A stretch of DNA of 64,000 bases from Astrocystis sublimbata. Lineage: Eukaryota; Ascomycota; Sordariomycetes; Xylariales; Xylariaceae. Made by a program: the position numbers and the translations under genes. Position 1 is the stretch's first letter; each line of letters begins with the position of its first letter. Under the pieces are notes generated by a model. The model was not told where the DNA came from. It saw only the letters and a list, made by a program, of their open reading frames with translations, and did not search any database. Location: positions 1 to 64,000 of the forward strand of contig JAJNNY010000082.1 of NCBI GenBank assembly GCA_022453515.1. Direction: 5' to 3'. Positions 37,981 through 48,800 of this stretch are shown one piece after another.

Positions 37981-38960
37981 GGTTATCTATTAAATAAGTC
38001 ATTTTCAAATCAGGCCGTACCCAGGTACTGAGCATGTCTCGCTATAAATTGTCACTGGGGGGATTGTGTATTGGCGAAAGGGTTAATGGCTGTGGAAGTT
38101 GCCCGGTGTCTCCCGTGGTATCAACTAAACACGGCAATGGCGTTTCGTGGAAATGAAGTTTCAATATTCGCATGTGGTATAGTTATCATAGACTTAGCGA
38201 TCTTGTAATAACCCATGTCCTTGATTGGTTCAGTCAATGATCAAGATGGACGTGAAATTGTATTGTATATTTATTTTAAAATGGGAATGAACTTTCAACT
38301 ATTCAGAGATGGAGACAATTCTTCCATGACAGATGTCAGTTTGCCTTCAAGTGTCTGTAACCTATAGCCTGATCCATGCATCAAAGTTCTTCTCAACTGA
38401 TATGACTCTTCATGGAGTTCAAGCAGCCAAACCCCTTCACAACTAGAGGAAGAGTAGTGGTAATGGTCACTTTTTGGTCACATCAAGCGAGCAATGCAGG
38501 GCAAAACAGGAAGCTGGTAAGGGACCTAGAGCTGAGCAATGTGATTGCTTATTGCGAACAACCATGCTGCTACATCTAGTAGTACATATATATATATATC
38601 GACCAGGCGGTTCGGTTCCACCTACTTACTACTACCCGCAGCGAGAAAGAGCTTCTGTGCATATGATTGATAGTCTCTGAGGTTTCACCTTGAGACTCAG
38701 TCAGGGAGTCATTCAGTGTTTGATGTCATCCTGCGGACGGGCTACTACATTTCAGGGAGCTGTAAGTGAATATAAGAACGCTACTGGCCACGCGAACTTG
38801 ACTCTAAAAGTGGCAGACTCGCCAATTCATTCCTTTGTCAACAATTTGCCTACACATTCCCTGTAAAGTCGCGAATCACATCTAATACCAGGCAGCCAGA
38901 TTCCTAGCCATAGCAATCCTTAACCTCCAAAAGAGCAGGTTCAGCGCTCATACTATCCAG
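37981..38960. other. SEC16 3' flank and leader of the 178-aa gene, unit 3
   Basis: No supportable gene. Contains the (TA)n microsatellite near 38585-38600. A 5-base loss near 38568 (ctctg step) is specific to this copy. Confidence 0.5.
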
Positions 38961-39497
38961 ATGGAATCTCTACGCGCTAGATCTGAGATACTGTTACGGG
39001 GGCAATCATGGATTGAGGAGGAAATCTATGCCCAACGAGTGTCTTGGGCGCTCTGCTTCTTTAGCCACGAGGACGATCCGCAATCCGCGATGTTCCAACC
39101 GCCCCATTCAGGATTCTTACGCCAGCAATCCGTCGCGGTCTATATCCCATACCAATTTCTGCATGCGTATGCGGAACACCAAGTTCATGCACAAGGAACG
39201 GTAGTGGTATTACAGCACCGCACAGCCCACTGCTTGCTCAAGGTTTTCAAGTGCGATCAGTTCGGCCAGGCGCTCAGATGGTTTACCGACTTTCGGGTGT
39301 ACTGGGATGGAGACTATCCAACTGACCACTTCAAATTCGTCGGCGAACTGATGCCAAATGGAAGAAGAAACGAGAAGATGAAGTTTCCTCCAGGAAACTA
39401 CTTCATCCAGTCTCAATTCTTTAAGGCGCAAGGAGAGTCCCGTCGACCCGACGCCGAATACATCTCAGGCATGTTCGAAGTCTTCTCTTACGAGTGA
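38961..39497 (+). CDS. Orphan 178-aa protein (reference copy, unit 3)
   Basis: I do not recognise this protein. It is a single open frame without intron, ATG to TGA, encoding 178 residues. The composition is that of an ordinary soluble protein: no signal peptide, no membrane segment, many aromatic residues (for example FKFVGELMPNGRR and RWFTDFRVYWDGDYP) and alternating hydrophobic stretches suggesting a beta-rich fold. It sits between SEC16 (same orientation, about 1 kb upstream) and tRNA-Val. Identical open copies are at 10547-11083 and 44845-44309, and a one-base-deleted copy is at 16425-15890. Persistence among the copies is not evidence of selection, because they are recent duplicates. 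A 21-base hairpin sequence follows 28 bases after the stop. Confidence 0.55.
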   Translation: MESLRARSEILLRGQSWIEEEIYAQRVSWALCFFSHEDDPQSAMFQPPHSGFLRQQSVAVYIPYQFLHAYAEHQVHAQGTVVVLQHRTAHCLLKVFKCDQFGQALRWFTDFRVYWDGDYPTDHFKFVGELMPNGRRNEKMKFPPGNYFIQSQFFKAQGESRRPDAEYISGMFEVFSYE

Positions 39498-40834
39498 GGT
39501 GTGTATCTACAAAACTCCCTTGGTACTGGTAAATTATTTACCAGTCAGATTGCAAGGCTTCCACCGTCTGTCACGACTCCATCACACTGACAAATACAAG
39601 AAAATGACGAAGCTGTGTGCCTCGCGGTAAGCGAGATCCCACCACAGCTCGGACTGTCTAGATTGTGTTGTCTCAAGGATCGCCGGAAGTGTTTCCGGCG
39701 CATTGGTACTATCGAAGTTTATTACATAGATGCGTTGGGGGTGTATCAAAAGATTTTGTTTGCAATTGCGATGAAAAAAACTCCAATGCTGTCTCTCGCA
39801 TAACTGAACGTGTCTTTTCCCTAAGGTAAACATGTCAGTGGCACGACTGATCCTGACACACCTATGTGAGAACAACGGTAGCACGAACTTTGATCGGTTC
39901 TCTCCGGAACATACATCGGGTGACTGGCCTTGAGCCCTCGAAAGCTAGAGATAATAGTCAAAATGCTCGAGCCTAATACCAAGTCTTGTCAATACTCATC
40001 GGAACATGACGCCCCCCCGAGACAGTAGATAACACAACGTCTGCTCACAGCACCAAATTATCAAGTTCTTGGAAACGTCGTTGGCATTATCTGACACGGA
40101 TGCATATTCGAAAATATGGAATTGTTTGCTATCATGCAGTGCACCGAGAAGTTGCAAAGAGATCCGCGACATATGCTGTGTCATAATCACTGGGCTACTA
40201 TATTGTCGGCTACCCGCTCCAGACTTTGCTACTAGATCTCGGGATTGCTAACCTGCACCGCAGCCCGTGAAACATGCGTGGATTCTCGTTCAATGTCGCC
40301 CTCGGATCTTTCTGACACCCCCAAGTTCATTTTGGTCACAATGCTTTCATTCCCAAGGATTCATGAATCTCCACGAGTGTCAATGATGGAACAGTGCCCA
40401 GTCTATCTTACAATAAAACAAGAAACAGCAAGCTTGGGGCCAACGTAATGTAATCGAACCAAATGCTGATTTTGTCCGAACCCTAAGCTCAGTGCTTTAA
40501 ATCAACGTTCGTTCGCGTCCTATTCCAGATTTCAGAACAGGAGAACCTTCTGCTCTAACAAACTTCTGCTATTTGATGTATACCTTTTCGAAATGAGAAA
40601 GATAAATGTGACATTGTGGCCTATACGAACTATCAGGATAGTATATCCCCTTGTCTCAATAGCCTCGCGTTATCTGAAAAGGAGGACTCATGTTCAAAAG
40701 TAGGCGATGAGCTCCGCCCAAAGCTTTAGTCTCCAAGACCAGCATAAGCACAACTCACCGAGGTTCCAAAACATCACCTCTCTCTACCCCCGCTGCCTTC
40801 TGCCCCTTGAGCACCAGACAGAACAGCAAAATAT
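39498..40834. other. Gene-free interval, unit 3
   Basis: About 1.3 kb between the orphan gene and tRNA-Val. I see no gene. Overlapping open frames of 60-100 codons on both strands (for example minus 39884-39582) have no motif, intron signals or start context that would support them. Confidence 0.5.
39525..39545. repeat. Perfect 21-base inverted repeat after the orphan gene
   Basis: Arms actggtaaat and atttaccagt with a 1-base loop. It is present in every copy (11111-11131, 15842-15862, 39525-39545, 44261-44281), about 28 bases after the orphan stop codon. It could be a 3' processing element or a dyad-symmetric protein site; function unknown. Confidence 0.7.
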
Positions 40835-40908
40835 TGATTTCGCCCGGACTTGAACCGGAGACCTTCAGTGTGTTAGACTGACGTGATAACCAACTACACC
40901 ACGAAACC
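40835..40908 (-). tRNA. tRNA-Val(AAC): tRNA-Val (anticodon AAC), unit 3 copy
   Basis: Identical to 14486-14559, on the minus strand; about 1 kb from centre 3. Confidence 0.93.
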
Positions 40909-41904
40909 TGAGGCTTTTGCACGTGTATGATGTGAAATTGAGAGATGCGGGTTTAAATAGTCATTGTCTTGATAGAAAACCCAAATCCTTAGCCCCTTAT
41001 TTCCTATATCATACACTTTCCTGACTTTAGGTAATTGACTATGTAAGAACTCTTTATTTATGTAAATGAAACAAAGATGTAGCTATTCAGCTATGAAAAA
41101 GTTCAGCTCTTCCAAGTGTAGCTAGCACATCGTGCCTTAGTATCAGAGCTGCTACATTCTAAATGAGATTCTCCATGGCAGCCACGACTTCCTACTACTT
41201 AGTCAACCACTTACCCCATCGCAGGCGCTTCTATTACTCATACTTGGAGGACTTCCTCACTTGTCGCACCGAAGTGAAGCTACTCACGGGTCAATTCTTG
41301 AGCAAATTTCTCAACTTGCTTATGTAGAGAAAGTCATCCCCACTTGCGACTGTGTTGCTGTTTCCGTTATTGCTTCCGTTCTTTTCGTTGTCTATTACAT
41401 TGAATCAATGTACCATTTTCTGTAGCTTCTGCGCCTCATAATACTCACTTTCTCCCATGCGGCTGAGGCATTCTAGGATTTTAGGTAGGGGACGTCGCGT
41501 TAATCTCTGACTTAGTAAGGGCCGCCGCAACATCGGCGACGAGGCACGGGGAGATAATGAGGGCTTTGAGTTGCATGCTTGTGGTGAAAGGGCTGATACC
41601 AAGGACTGCTCAGACAGCAGCTGAATTGTGGTAATATCCGCCTCCGGCTGACTCCCAATACATTTAAGATACAGGCTCCAGCATGAGATCAATAGCAGCA
41701 TCTCAATAACTCTTTTTATCTTCCTCTGCTAAAGCCTTGACCTTGCCATCACGGTCTTTGACTGTTGGAATCACTTTCTTGACAATGTATTGTCAAGTTT
41801 CTTGATTCCGCTAGCATTAATCATGAGGTGATTGTAATCTCAAGTTACTCGATTGCCCCCCTCCCCCCCCATATCATTGGCGATGATACCTATATCCGAC
41901 CTAT
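40909..41904. other. Segment edge next to centre 3, unit 3
   Basis: About 1 kb as in 12493-13487, without a confident gene. The minus frame 41701-41405 (98 codons) differs in its middle from the unit 1 and unit 4 versions because of a 2-base indel and a G-run indel. Confidence 0.45.
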
Positions 41905-41954
41905 ATAGGTCGGGATATAGGTATCATCGCCAATGATATGGGGGGGGAGGGGGG
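41855..41954. repeat. Fold-back centre 3, perfect palindrome without spacer
   Basis: The axis lies between 41904 and 41905 in gacctatataggtc (41898-41911), the same base as centre 1. The left arm has ccg where the right arm has cggg (one C lost at about 41897); otherwise the arms mirror each other through the C/G runs. Confidence 0.95.
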
Positions 41955-42899
41955 CAATCGAGTAACTTGAGATTACAATCACCTCATGATTAATGCTAGC
42001 GGAATCAAGAAACTTGACAATACATTGTCAAGAAAGTGATTCCAACAGTCAAAGACCGTGATGGCAAGGTCAAGGCTTTAGCAGAGGAAGATAAAAAGAG
42101 TTATTGAGATGCTGCTATTGATCTCATGCTGGAGCCTGTATCTTAAATGTATTGGGAGTCAGCCGGAGGCGGATATTACCACAATTCAGCTGCTGTCTGA
42201 GCAGTCCTTGGTATCAGCCCTTTCACCACAAGCATGCAACTCAAAGCCCTCATTATCCCCGTGCCTCGTCGCCGATGTTGCGGCGGCCCTTACTAAGTCA
42301 GAGATTAACGCGACGTCCCTACCTAAAATCCTAGAATGCCTCAGCCGCATGGGAGAAAGTGAGTATTATGAGGCGCAGAAGCTACAGAAAATGGTACATT
42401 GATTCAATGTAATAGACAACGAAAAGAACGGAAGCAATAACGGAAACAGCAACACAGTCGCAAGTGGGGATGACTTTCTCTACATAAGCAAGTTGAGAAA
42501 TTTGCTCAAGAATTGACCCGTGAGTAGCTTCACTTCGGTGCGACAAGTGAGGAAGTCCTCCAAGTATGAGTAATAGAAGCGCCTGCGATGGGGTAAGTGG
42601 TTGACTAAGTAGTAGGAAGTCGTGGCTGCCATGGAGAATCTCATTTAGAATGTAGCAGCTCTGATACTAAAGGCACGATGTGCTAGCTACACTTGGAAGA
42701 GCTGAACTTTTTCATAGCTGAATAGCTACATCTTTGTTTCATTTACATAAATAAAGAGTTCTTACATAGTCAATTACCTAAAGTCAGGAAAGTGTATGAT
42801 ATAGGAAATAAGGGGCTAAGGATTTGGGTTTTCTATCAAGACAATGACTATTTAAACCCGCATCTCTCAATTTCACATCATACACGTGCAAAAGCCTCA
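41905..42899. other. Segment edge next to centre 3, unit 4
   Basis: No confident gene. It contains an inverted repeat cttgacaat/attgtcaag near 42013-42032, a short in-frame stretch at about 42036-42107 ending in a stop, and a 97-codon frame at 42109-42402 on the plus strand. Together these may be remnants of a decayed coding region cut by the fold-back. Confidence 0.4.
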
Positions 42900-42973
42900 G
42901 GTTTCGTGGTGTAGTTGGTTATCACGTCAGTCTAACACACTGAAGGTCTCCGGTTCAAGTCCGGGCGAAATCA
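42900..42973 (+). tRNA. tRNA-Val(AAC): tRNA-Val (anticodon AAC), unit 4 copy
   Basis: Identical to 14486-14559, in the presumed native orientation. Confidence 0.93.
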
Positions 42974-44308
42974 ATATTTTGCTGTTCTGTCTGGTGCTCA
43001 AGGGGCAGAAGGCAGGGGGTAGAGAGAGGTGATGTTTTGGAACCTCGGTGAGTTGTGCTTATGCTGGTCTTGGAGACTAAAGCTTTGGGCGGAGCTCATC
43101 GCCTACTTTTGAACATGAGTCCTCCTTTTCAGATAACGCGAGGCTATTGAGACAAGGGGATATACTATCCTGATAGTTCGTATAGGCCACAATGTCACAT
43201 TTATCTTTCTCATTTCGAAAAGGTATACATCAAATAGCAGAAGTTTGTTAGAGCAGAAGGTTCTCCTGTTCTGAAATCTGGAATAGGACGCGAACGAACG
43301 TTGATTTAAAGCACTGAGCTTAGGGTTCGGACAAAATCAGCATTTGGTTCGATTACATTACGTTGGCCCCAAGCTTGCTGTTTCTTGTTTTATTGTAAGA
43401 TAGACTGGGCACTGTTCCATCATTGACACTCGTGGAGATTCATGAATCCTTGGGAATGAAAGCATTGTGACCAAAATGAACTTGGGGGTGTCAGAAAGAT
43501 CCGAGGGCGACATTGAACGAGAATCCACGCATGTTTCACGGGCTGCGGTGCAGGTTAGCAATCCCGAGATCTAGTAGCAAAGTCTGGAGCGGGTAGCCGA
43601 CAATATAGTAGCCCAGTGATTATGACACAGCATATGTCGCGGATCTCTTTGCAACTTCTCGGTGCACTGCATGATAGCAAACAATTCCATATTTTCGAAT
43701 ATGCATCCGTGTCAGATAATGCCAACGACGTTTCCAAGAACTTGATAATTTGGTGCTGTGAGCAGACGTTGTGTTATCTACTGTCTCGGGGGGGCGTCAT
43801 GTTCCGATGAGTATTGACAAGACTTGGTATTAGGCTCGAGCATTTTGACTATTATCTCTAGCTTTCGAGGGCTCAAGGCCAGTCACCCGATGTATGTTCC
43901 GGAGAGAACCGATCAAAGTTCGTGCTACCGTTGTTCTCACATAGGTGTGTCAGGATCAGTCGTGCCACTGACATGTTTACCTTAGGGAAAAGACACGTTC
44001 AGTTATGCGAGAGACAGCATTGGAGTTTTTTTCATCGCAATTGCAAACAAAATCTTTTGATACACCCCCAACGCATCTATGTAATAAACTTCGATAGTAC
44101 CAATGCGCCGGAAACACTTCCGGCGATCCTTGAGACAACACAATCTAGACAGTCCGAGCTGTGGTGGGATCTCGCTTACCGCGAGGCACACAGCTTCGTC
44201 ATTTTCTTGTATTTGTCAGTGTGATGGAGTCGTGACAGACGGTGGAAGCCTTGCAATCTGACTGGTAAATAATTTACCAGTACCAAGGGAGTTTTGTAGA
44301 TACACACC
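42974..44308. other. Gene-free interval, unit 4
   Basis: Counterpart of 39498-40834; nothing supportable beyond the 21-base inverted repeat at 44261-44281. Confidence 0.5.
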
Positions 44309-44845
44309 TCACTCGTAAGAGAAGACTTCGAACATGCCTGAGATGTATTCGGCGTCGGGTCGACGGGACTCTCCTTGCGCCTTAAAGAATTGAGACTGGA
44401 TGAAGTAGTTTCCTGGAGGAAACTTCATCTTCTCGTTTCTTCTTCCATTTGGCATCAGTTCGCCGACGAATTTGAAGTGGTCAGTTGGATAGTCTCCATC
44501 CCAGTACACCCGAAAGTCGGTAAACCATCTGAGCGCCTGGCCGAACTGATCGCACTTGAAAACCTTGAGCAAGCAGTGGGCTGTGCGGTGCTGTAATACC
44601 ACTACCGTTCCTTGTGCATGAACTTGGTGTTCCGCATACGCATGCAGAAATTGGTATGGGATATAGACCGCGACGGATTGCTGGCGTAAGAATCCTGAAT
44701 GGGGCGGTTGGAACATCGCGGATTGCGGATCGTCCTCGTGGCTAAAGAAGCAGAGCGCCCAAGACACTCGTTGGGCATAGATTTCCTCCTCAATCCATGA
44801 TTGCCCCCGTAACAGTATCTCAGATCTAGCGCGTAGAGATTCCAT
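44309..44845 (-). CDS. Orphan 178-aa protein, unit 4 copy
   Basis: Open copy with the same length as the unit 3 entry; lies downstream of SEC16 on the same strand. Confidence 0.55.
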   Translation of the reverse strand: MESLRARSEILLRGQSWIEEEIYAQRVSWALCFFSHEDDPQSAMFQPPHSGFLRQQSVAVYIPYQFLHAYAEHQVHAQGTVVVLQHRTAHCLLKVFKCDQFGQALRWFTDFRVYWDGDYPTDHFKFVGELMPNGRRNEKMKFPPGNYFIQSQFFKAQGESRRPDAEYISGMFEVFSYE

Positions 44846-45830
44846 CTGGATAGTATGAGCGCTGAACCTGCTCTTTTGGAGGTTAAGGATTGCTATGGCT
44901 AGGAATCTGGCTGCCTGGTATTAGATGTGATTCGCGACTTTACAGGGAATGTGTAGGCAAATTGTTGACAAAGGAATGAATTGGCGAGTCTGCCACTTTT
45001 AGAGTCAAGTTCGCGTGGCCAGTAGCGTTCTTATATTCACTTACAGCTCCCTGAAATGTAGTAGCCCGTCCGCAGGATGACATCAAACACTGAATGACTC
45101 CCTGACTGAGTCTCAAGGTGAAACCTCAGAGACTATCAATCATATGCACAGAAGCTCTTTCTCGCTGCGGGTAGTAGTAAGTAGGTGGAACCGAACCGCC
45201 TGGTCGATATATATATATATGTACTACTAGATGTAGCAGCAGAGCATGGTTGTTCGCAATAAGCAATCACATTGCTCAGCTCTAGGTCCCTTACCAGCTT
45301 CCTGTTTTGCCCTGCATTGCTCGCTTGATGTGACCAAAAAGTGACCATTACCACTACTCTTCCTCTAGTTGTGAAGGGGTTTGGCTGCTTGAACTCCATG
45401 AAGAGTCATATCAGTTGAGAAGAACTTTGATGCATGGATCAGGCTATAGGTTACAGACACTTGAAGGCAAACTGACATCTGTCATGGAAGAATTGTCTCC
45501 ATCTCTGAATAGTTGAAAGTTCATTCCCATTTTAAAATAAATATACAATACAATTTCACGTCCATCTTGATCATTGACTGAACCAATCAAGGACATGGGT
45601 TATTACAAGATCGCTAAGTCTATGATAACTATACCACATGCGAATATTGAAACTTCATTTCCACGAAACGCCATTGCCGTGTTTAGTTGATACCACGGGA
45701 GAACACCGGGCAACTTCCACAGCCATTAACCCTTTCGCCAATACACAATCCCCCAGTGACAATTTATAGCGAGACATGCTCAGTACCTGGGTACGGCCTG
45801 ATTTGAAAATGACTTATTTAATAGATAACC
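44846..45830. other. SEC16 3' flank and leader of the orphan gene, unit 4
   Basis: No supportable gene; contains a (TA)n microsatellite near 45206-45221. Confidence 0.5.
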
Positions 45831-48800
45831 TCACTTCGCCATAACATCCACGTAACGTCCTCCCTTGCGGGGCTTCTTGGGCCCTTTCCGAGGTCCTGCT
45901 GCTCCCAAAAGATCATCGATGCTACTGGCGTTACTAAGGCTGGTAGCTGGTCTGCTGGGTGGTGCGCTTGGGGCACCACCAGGAAGGCTCGCATTGCTCT
46001 GGTTCGAGACGCTGCGTGCCATGAGCGGAGCACCGCCCGGTGCATTCAAGCTTTCGGTAGAGATTGCATTTTTCAGTGTCATTGGCGGTGGGGTGTTGCG
46101 AGATAGGGGAGGAGCGGTGATGCCAATGGGCGGTGTTGACGTAGAAGCAGTGGGAGGCGTACTGGCAGCACGCGGAGGCGGCGGCGTGGCAGTCTTCGCG
46201 GGTGTGTTTTCGGCTCCGGACTTTTGTTGACCCAGCGCTTCAGGTCAGGATCGTACACAAAGCTGCTTGCTTCACCCAATTTGGCTTTGATAGGCTTGTT
46301 AGGTAACTCGGTGCTCTCTTTCTTGCCACCACCAAACCATCCGGAAAAGCCCCAACCACCTTTCTTTCCAGCTTTGGCTTCAGCAGCCCGTTTTGCTGTC
46401 GAAGGTTAGTAAAATTTCTGTGCGTTGCCATTTGATGATACTCACCCTCCTCTTCAGCGACTTTCCGAAACATTTCTTCATTCTCTCGGTCCTTCTCAGA
46501 TTTGCTTTTTTCTTGGAGCTTGGAATTGGAAAGGGTGCGATCGTCATCGTCATCCATGAAACTCTTCAGTTTAGGTCTGTTCTCAAATCCGTCATCATCT
46601 ATCGGACCAGCTTCATAAGACGGTGGTTCAAAACTAGAAGGTTGGTACGAGGGGGCCTCGTAGCCATGGATCGAAGTATCTGCCTGTGCTGTATGTGGCT
46701 CAAAGCTTCCCATTGAGGGCGGTTCGTAGCTCCCATAAGAAGGCTGATAGGCCGAGTTGGCCGAGTTGAAGTCAAGGTCGCTTGCCGGTGCTTGATCATG
46801 CGGTATGGTGTCAGGTGCAATACCAGCACCTCCGGAGTCCCGATCACCACTAGGTGGCTGATACCCCGGGTATCCAACATCTGACGGCTGTTTAGCCATG
46901 GGGGCCAATGACTGGTTCTGTGAAATGGGCATATATGGCGAAGCGTTTAACGGAGATGTGGGCTGGTAGGGATTTTTCGGAGACAAGCTACTCATGGACA
47001 CAGGTGCATACGGGTTGGTGCTCGCACTTGGTACATCGGAACCCCGTCTCGCAAAATCATGCGAGGTCCGCCGCAGCTCGCCCGACGTCCTCTCCATCGA
47101 TGACCGTGACGCTGGAGTGTATGCAGTAGGCTCATATGGCGAGCCTAAGGAGTGGCCGGCATTCGGAGTGTATGCCGAGGGGGCCATGTTTGCCGGCATT
47201 GACGGACTTGTCCCATATACCTCGAAGTTAGAGACAGACGGTGACCGACTAACTGTGGGCGTCCCGCCAGCTATTCGTGCAAACGGCCCAAGTTCAGCGC
47301 CGCCTTCCCCTGATCCACCATTATCAGTGCCATCGTCAGGACCAGCGACAAACTTGCTGAATCGCGACCACATGTTACTGGATACTTGGTCCATCTTAGG
47401 TTTAGTGATCCATGATGAAGATTCGTCGCCAGCTGCCTGCTTCAACCTTGTCATGATATCATCAACAGCTGACTCCAATACAGGATTAAAATACGGCGAT
47501 TTCTTGGTTTGAGATGTAATAGCGCTCCATATGGCTTCGCAGTATTGTATGGCTTTATCTCGGCAGCCGTGTTCAGCAAGAACTATAGCATGCTGTAGCT
47601 TGTATGCAGCCAAATGAGGGCAGCTCTGTGGTACGTTCGAACCAGAAGCAAGTGACAGCCCGAACTCGTACACCTCGCTCAATTGTAGCGCCTCGGTCTC
47701 CTTAGCAAATTGGTCGATCTGTCGTCGATGATCAGCGCCAACAAGGACGAAGTTGCTAAGAGGGTCATCCATGCCGCCAAAAATGGCGAATTGCTTCGCA
47801 AAGATGAAGCAAATGTGAGCTGCTTCAGCCCTTCCGTATTCAGAGAGAAGATTTCCCAATGAACGCAAAGCTTGACCATCCCCTTGTCGTCTATTACTCA
47901 GTATCAAGCCTAGGGTTTCACGCCACTTGTCCAATCCAGCTAGCACATCTTGAGATGTAGCAGAAGCAGAGGTTGACATGAGCTGCAATCCAGCTCGAGC
48001 GTGCGCAGGAACGAGTTCATCGACAGCTTCGTCGAAATTGCCTGACAGCACACTGTACAGTGAAGCCAGACTCTCATGGCCTTGGCCCGCATGATTGACT
48101 TCCTTCTTTATGAACTCTTGAGCGACCTGTCTGTAGAGTTCTGCGTTGGGTGAAGAACTAGCTATGAGAATAGCGTGACCCCACAGTCTTTTATCGGCTG
48201 CTGCCCAAACGGCCTTTTCCCGATCGCCGAGCAGTAGATGTCTCCGTATCGACTCAGCAACGGTAGGATCCGAAGCATCGATCTGCATCCCAGTCGCTGT
48301 TGTCATCCCTGTAAGGTCCACGCTAGCAGATACTGCGGACGAAAACTCAGGCCTGTCAGTTTCAAGACCAGGTGAGATGACATCGCGAACTGCCTTTTCG
48401 ACCGTCGTGTTACCTTCAAGAACACCATCATTGTCGACTAAAACCCTCAATATCTTCCATAATAATACGCGTTCGATTTCCCTCTTATCTTCGTGGGCAA
48501 CGTGTGTTTGGAACGAGACGCTCGGTAGTCTTTTCTCAAGGCCGTCAATACCGGCGGTAAGCCACGCACTGACTTCCTTTTTTCTAGATTTACCTTTAAG
48601 TGGACCCGGAAATTTGGATAGTCGATCTTCGAGAGGTTGAACATCTTTGAAGTGTTGCAATTTGACCTCGCCAGGGCTTCGGGTGATTTGCGGGATGTTG
48701 GAAGTTATGCCATATCGTGGGATGTTTTGGGGAAAACTTGTTGCAAGTAGCCCTCCGACTCCCCATGCAATACAGGGGGCGCCGCGCCAACGTTGCAAAG

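Larger units (their letters stand above)
27661..41904 (+). repeat. Unit 3: forward copy, about 14.2 kb
   Basis: Forward copy with solo LTR, KIN17, SEC16, the 178-aa gene and tRNA-Val. It is clean except for about 35.44-37.75 kb, where at least fifteen small indels and one or two substitutions break SEC16. Confidence 0.93.

Noticed and set aside
43922..44224. 100-codon frame between the orphan gene and tRNA
   Set aside because: Present in all units only because they are duplicates. It overlaps a 62-codon frame on the other strand and has no motif or supporting context.
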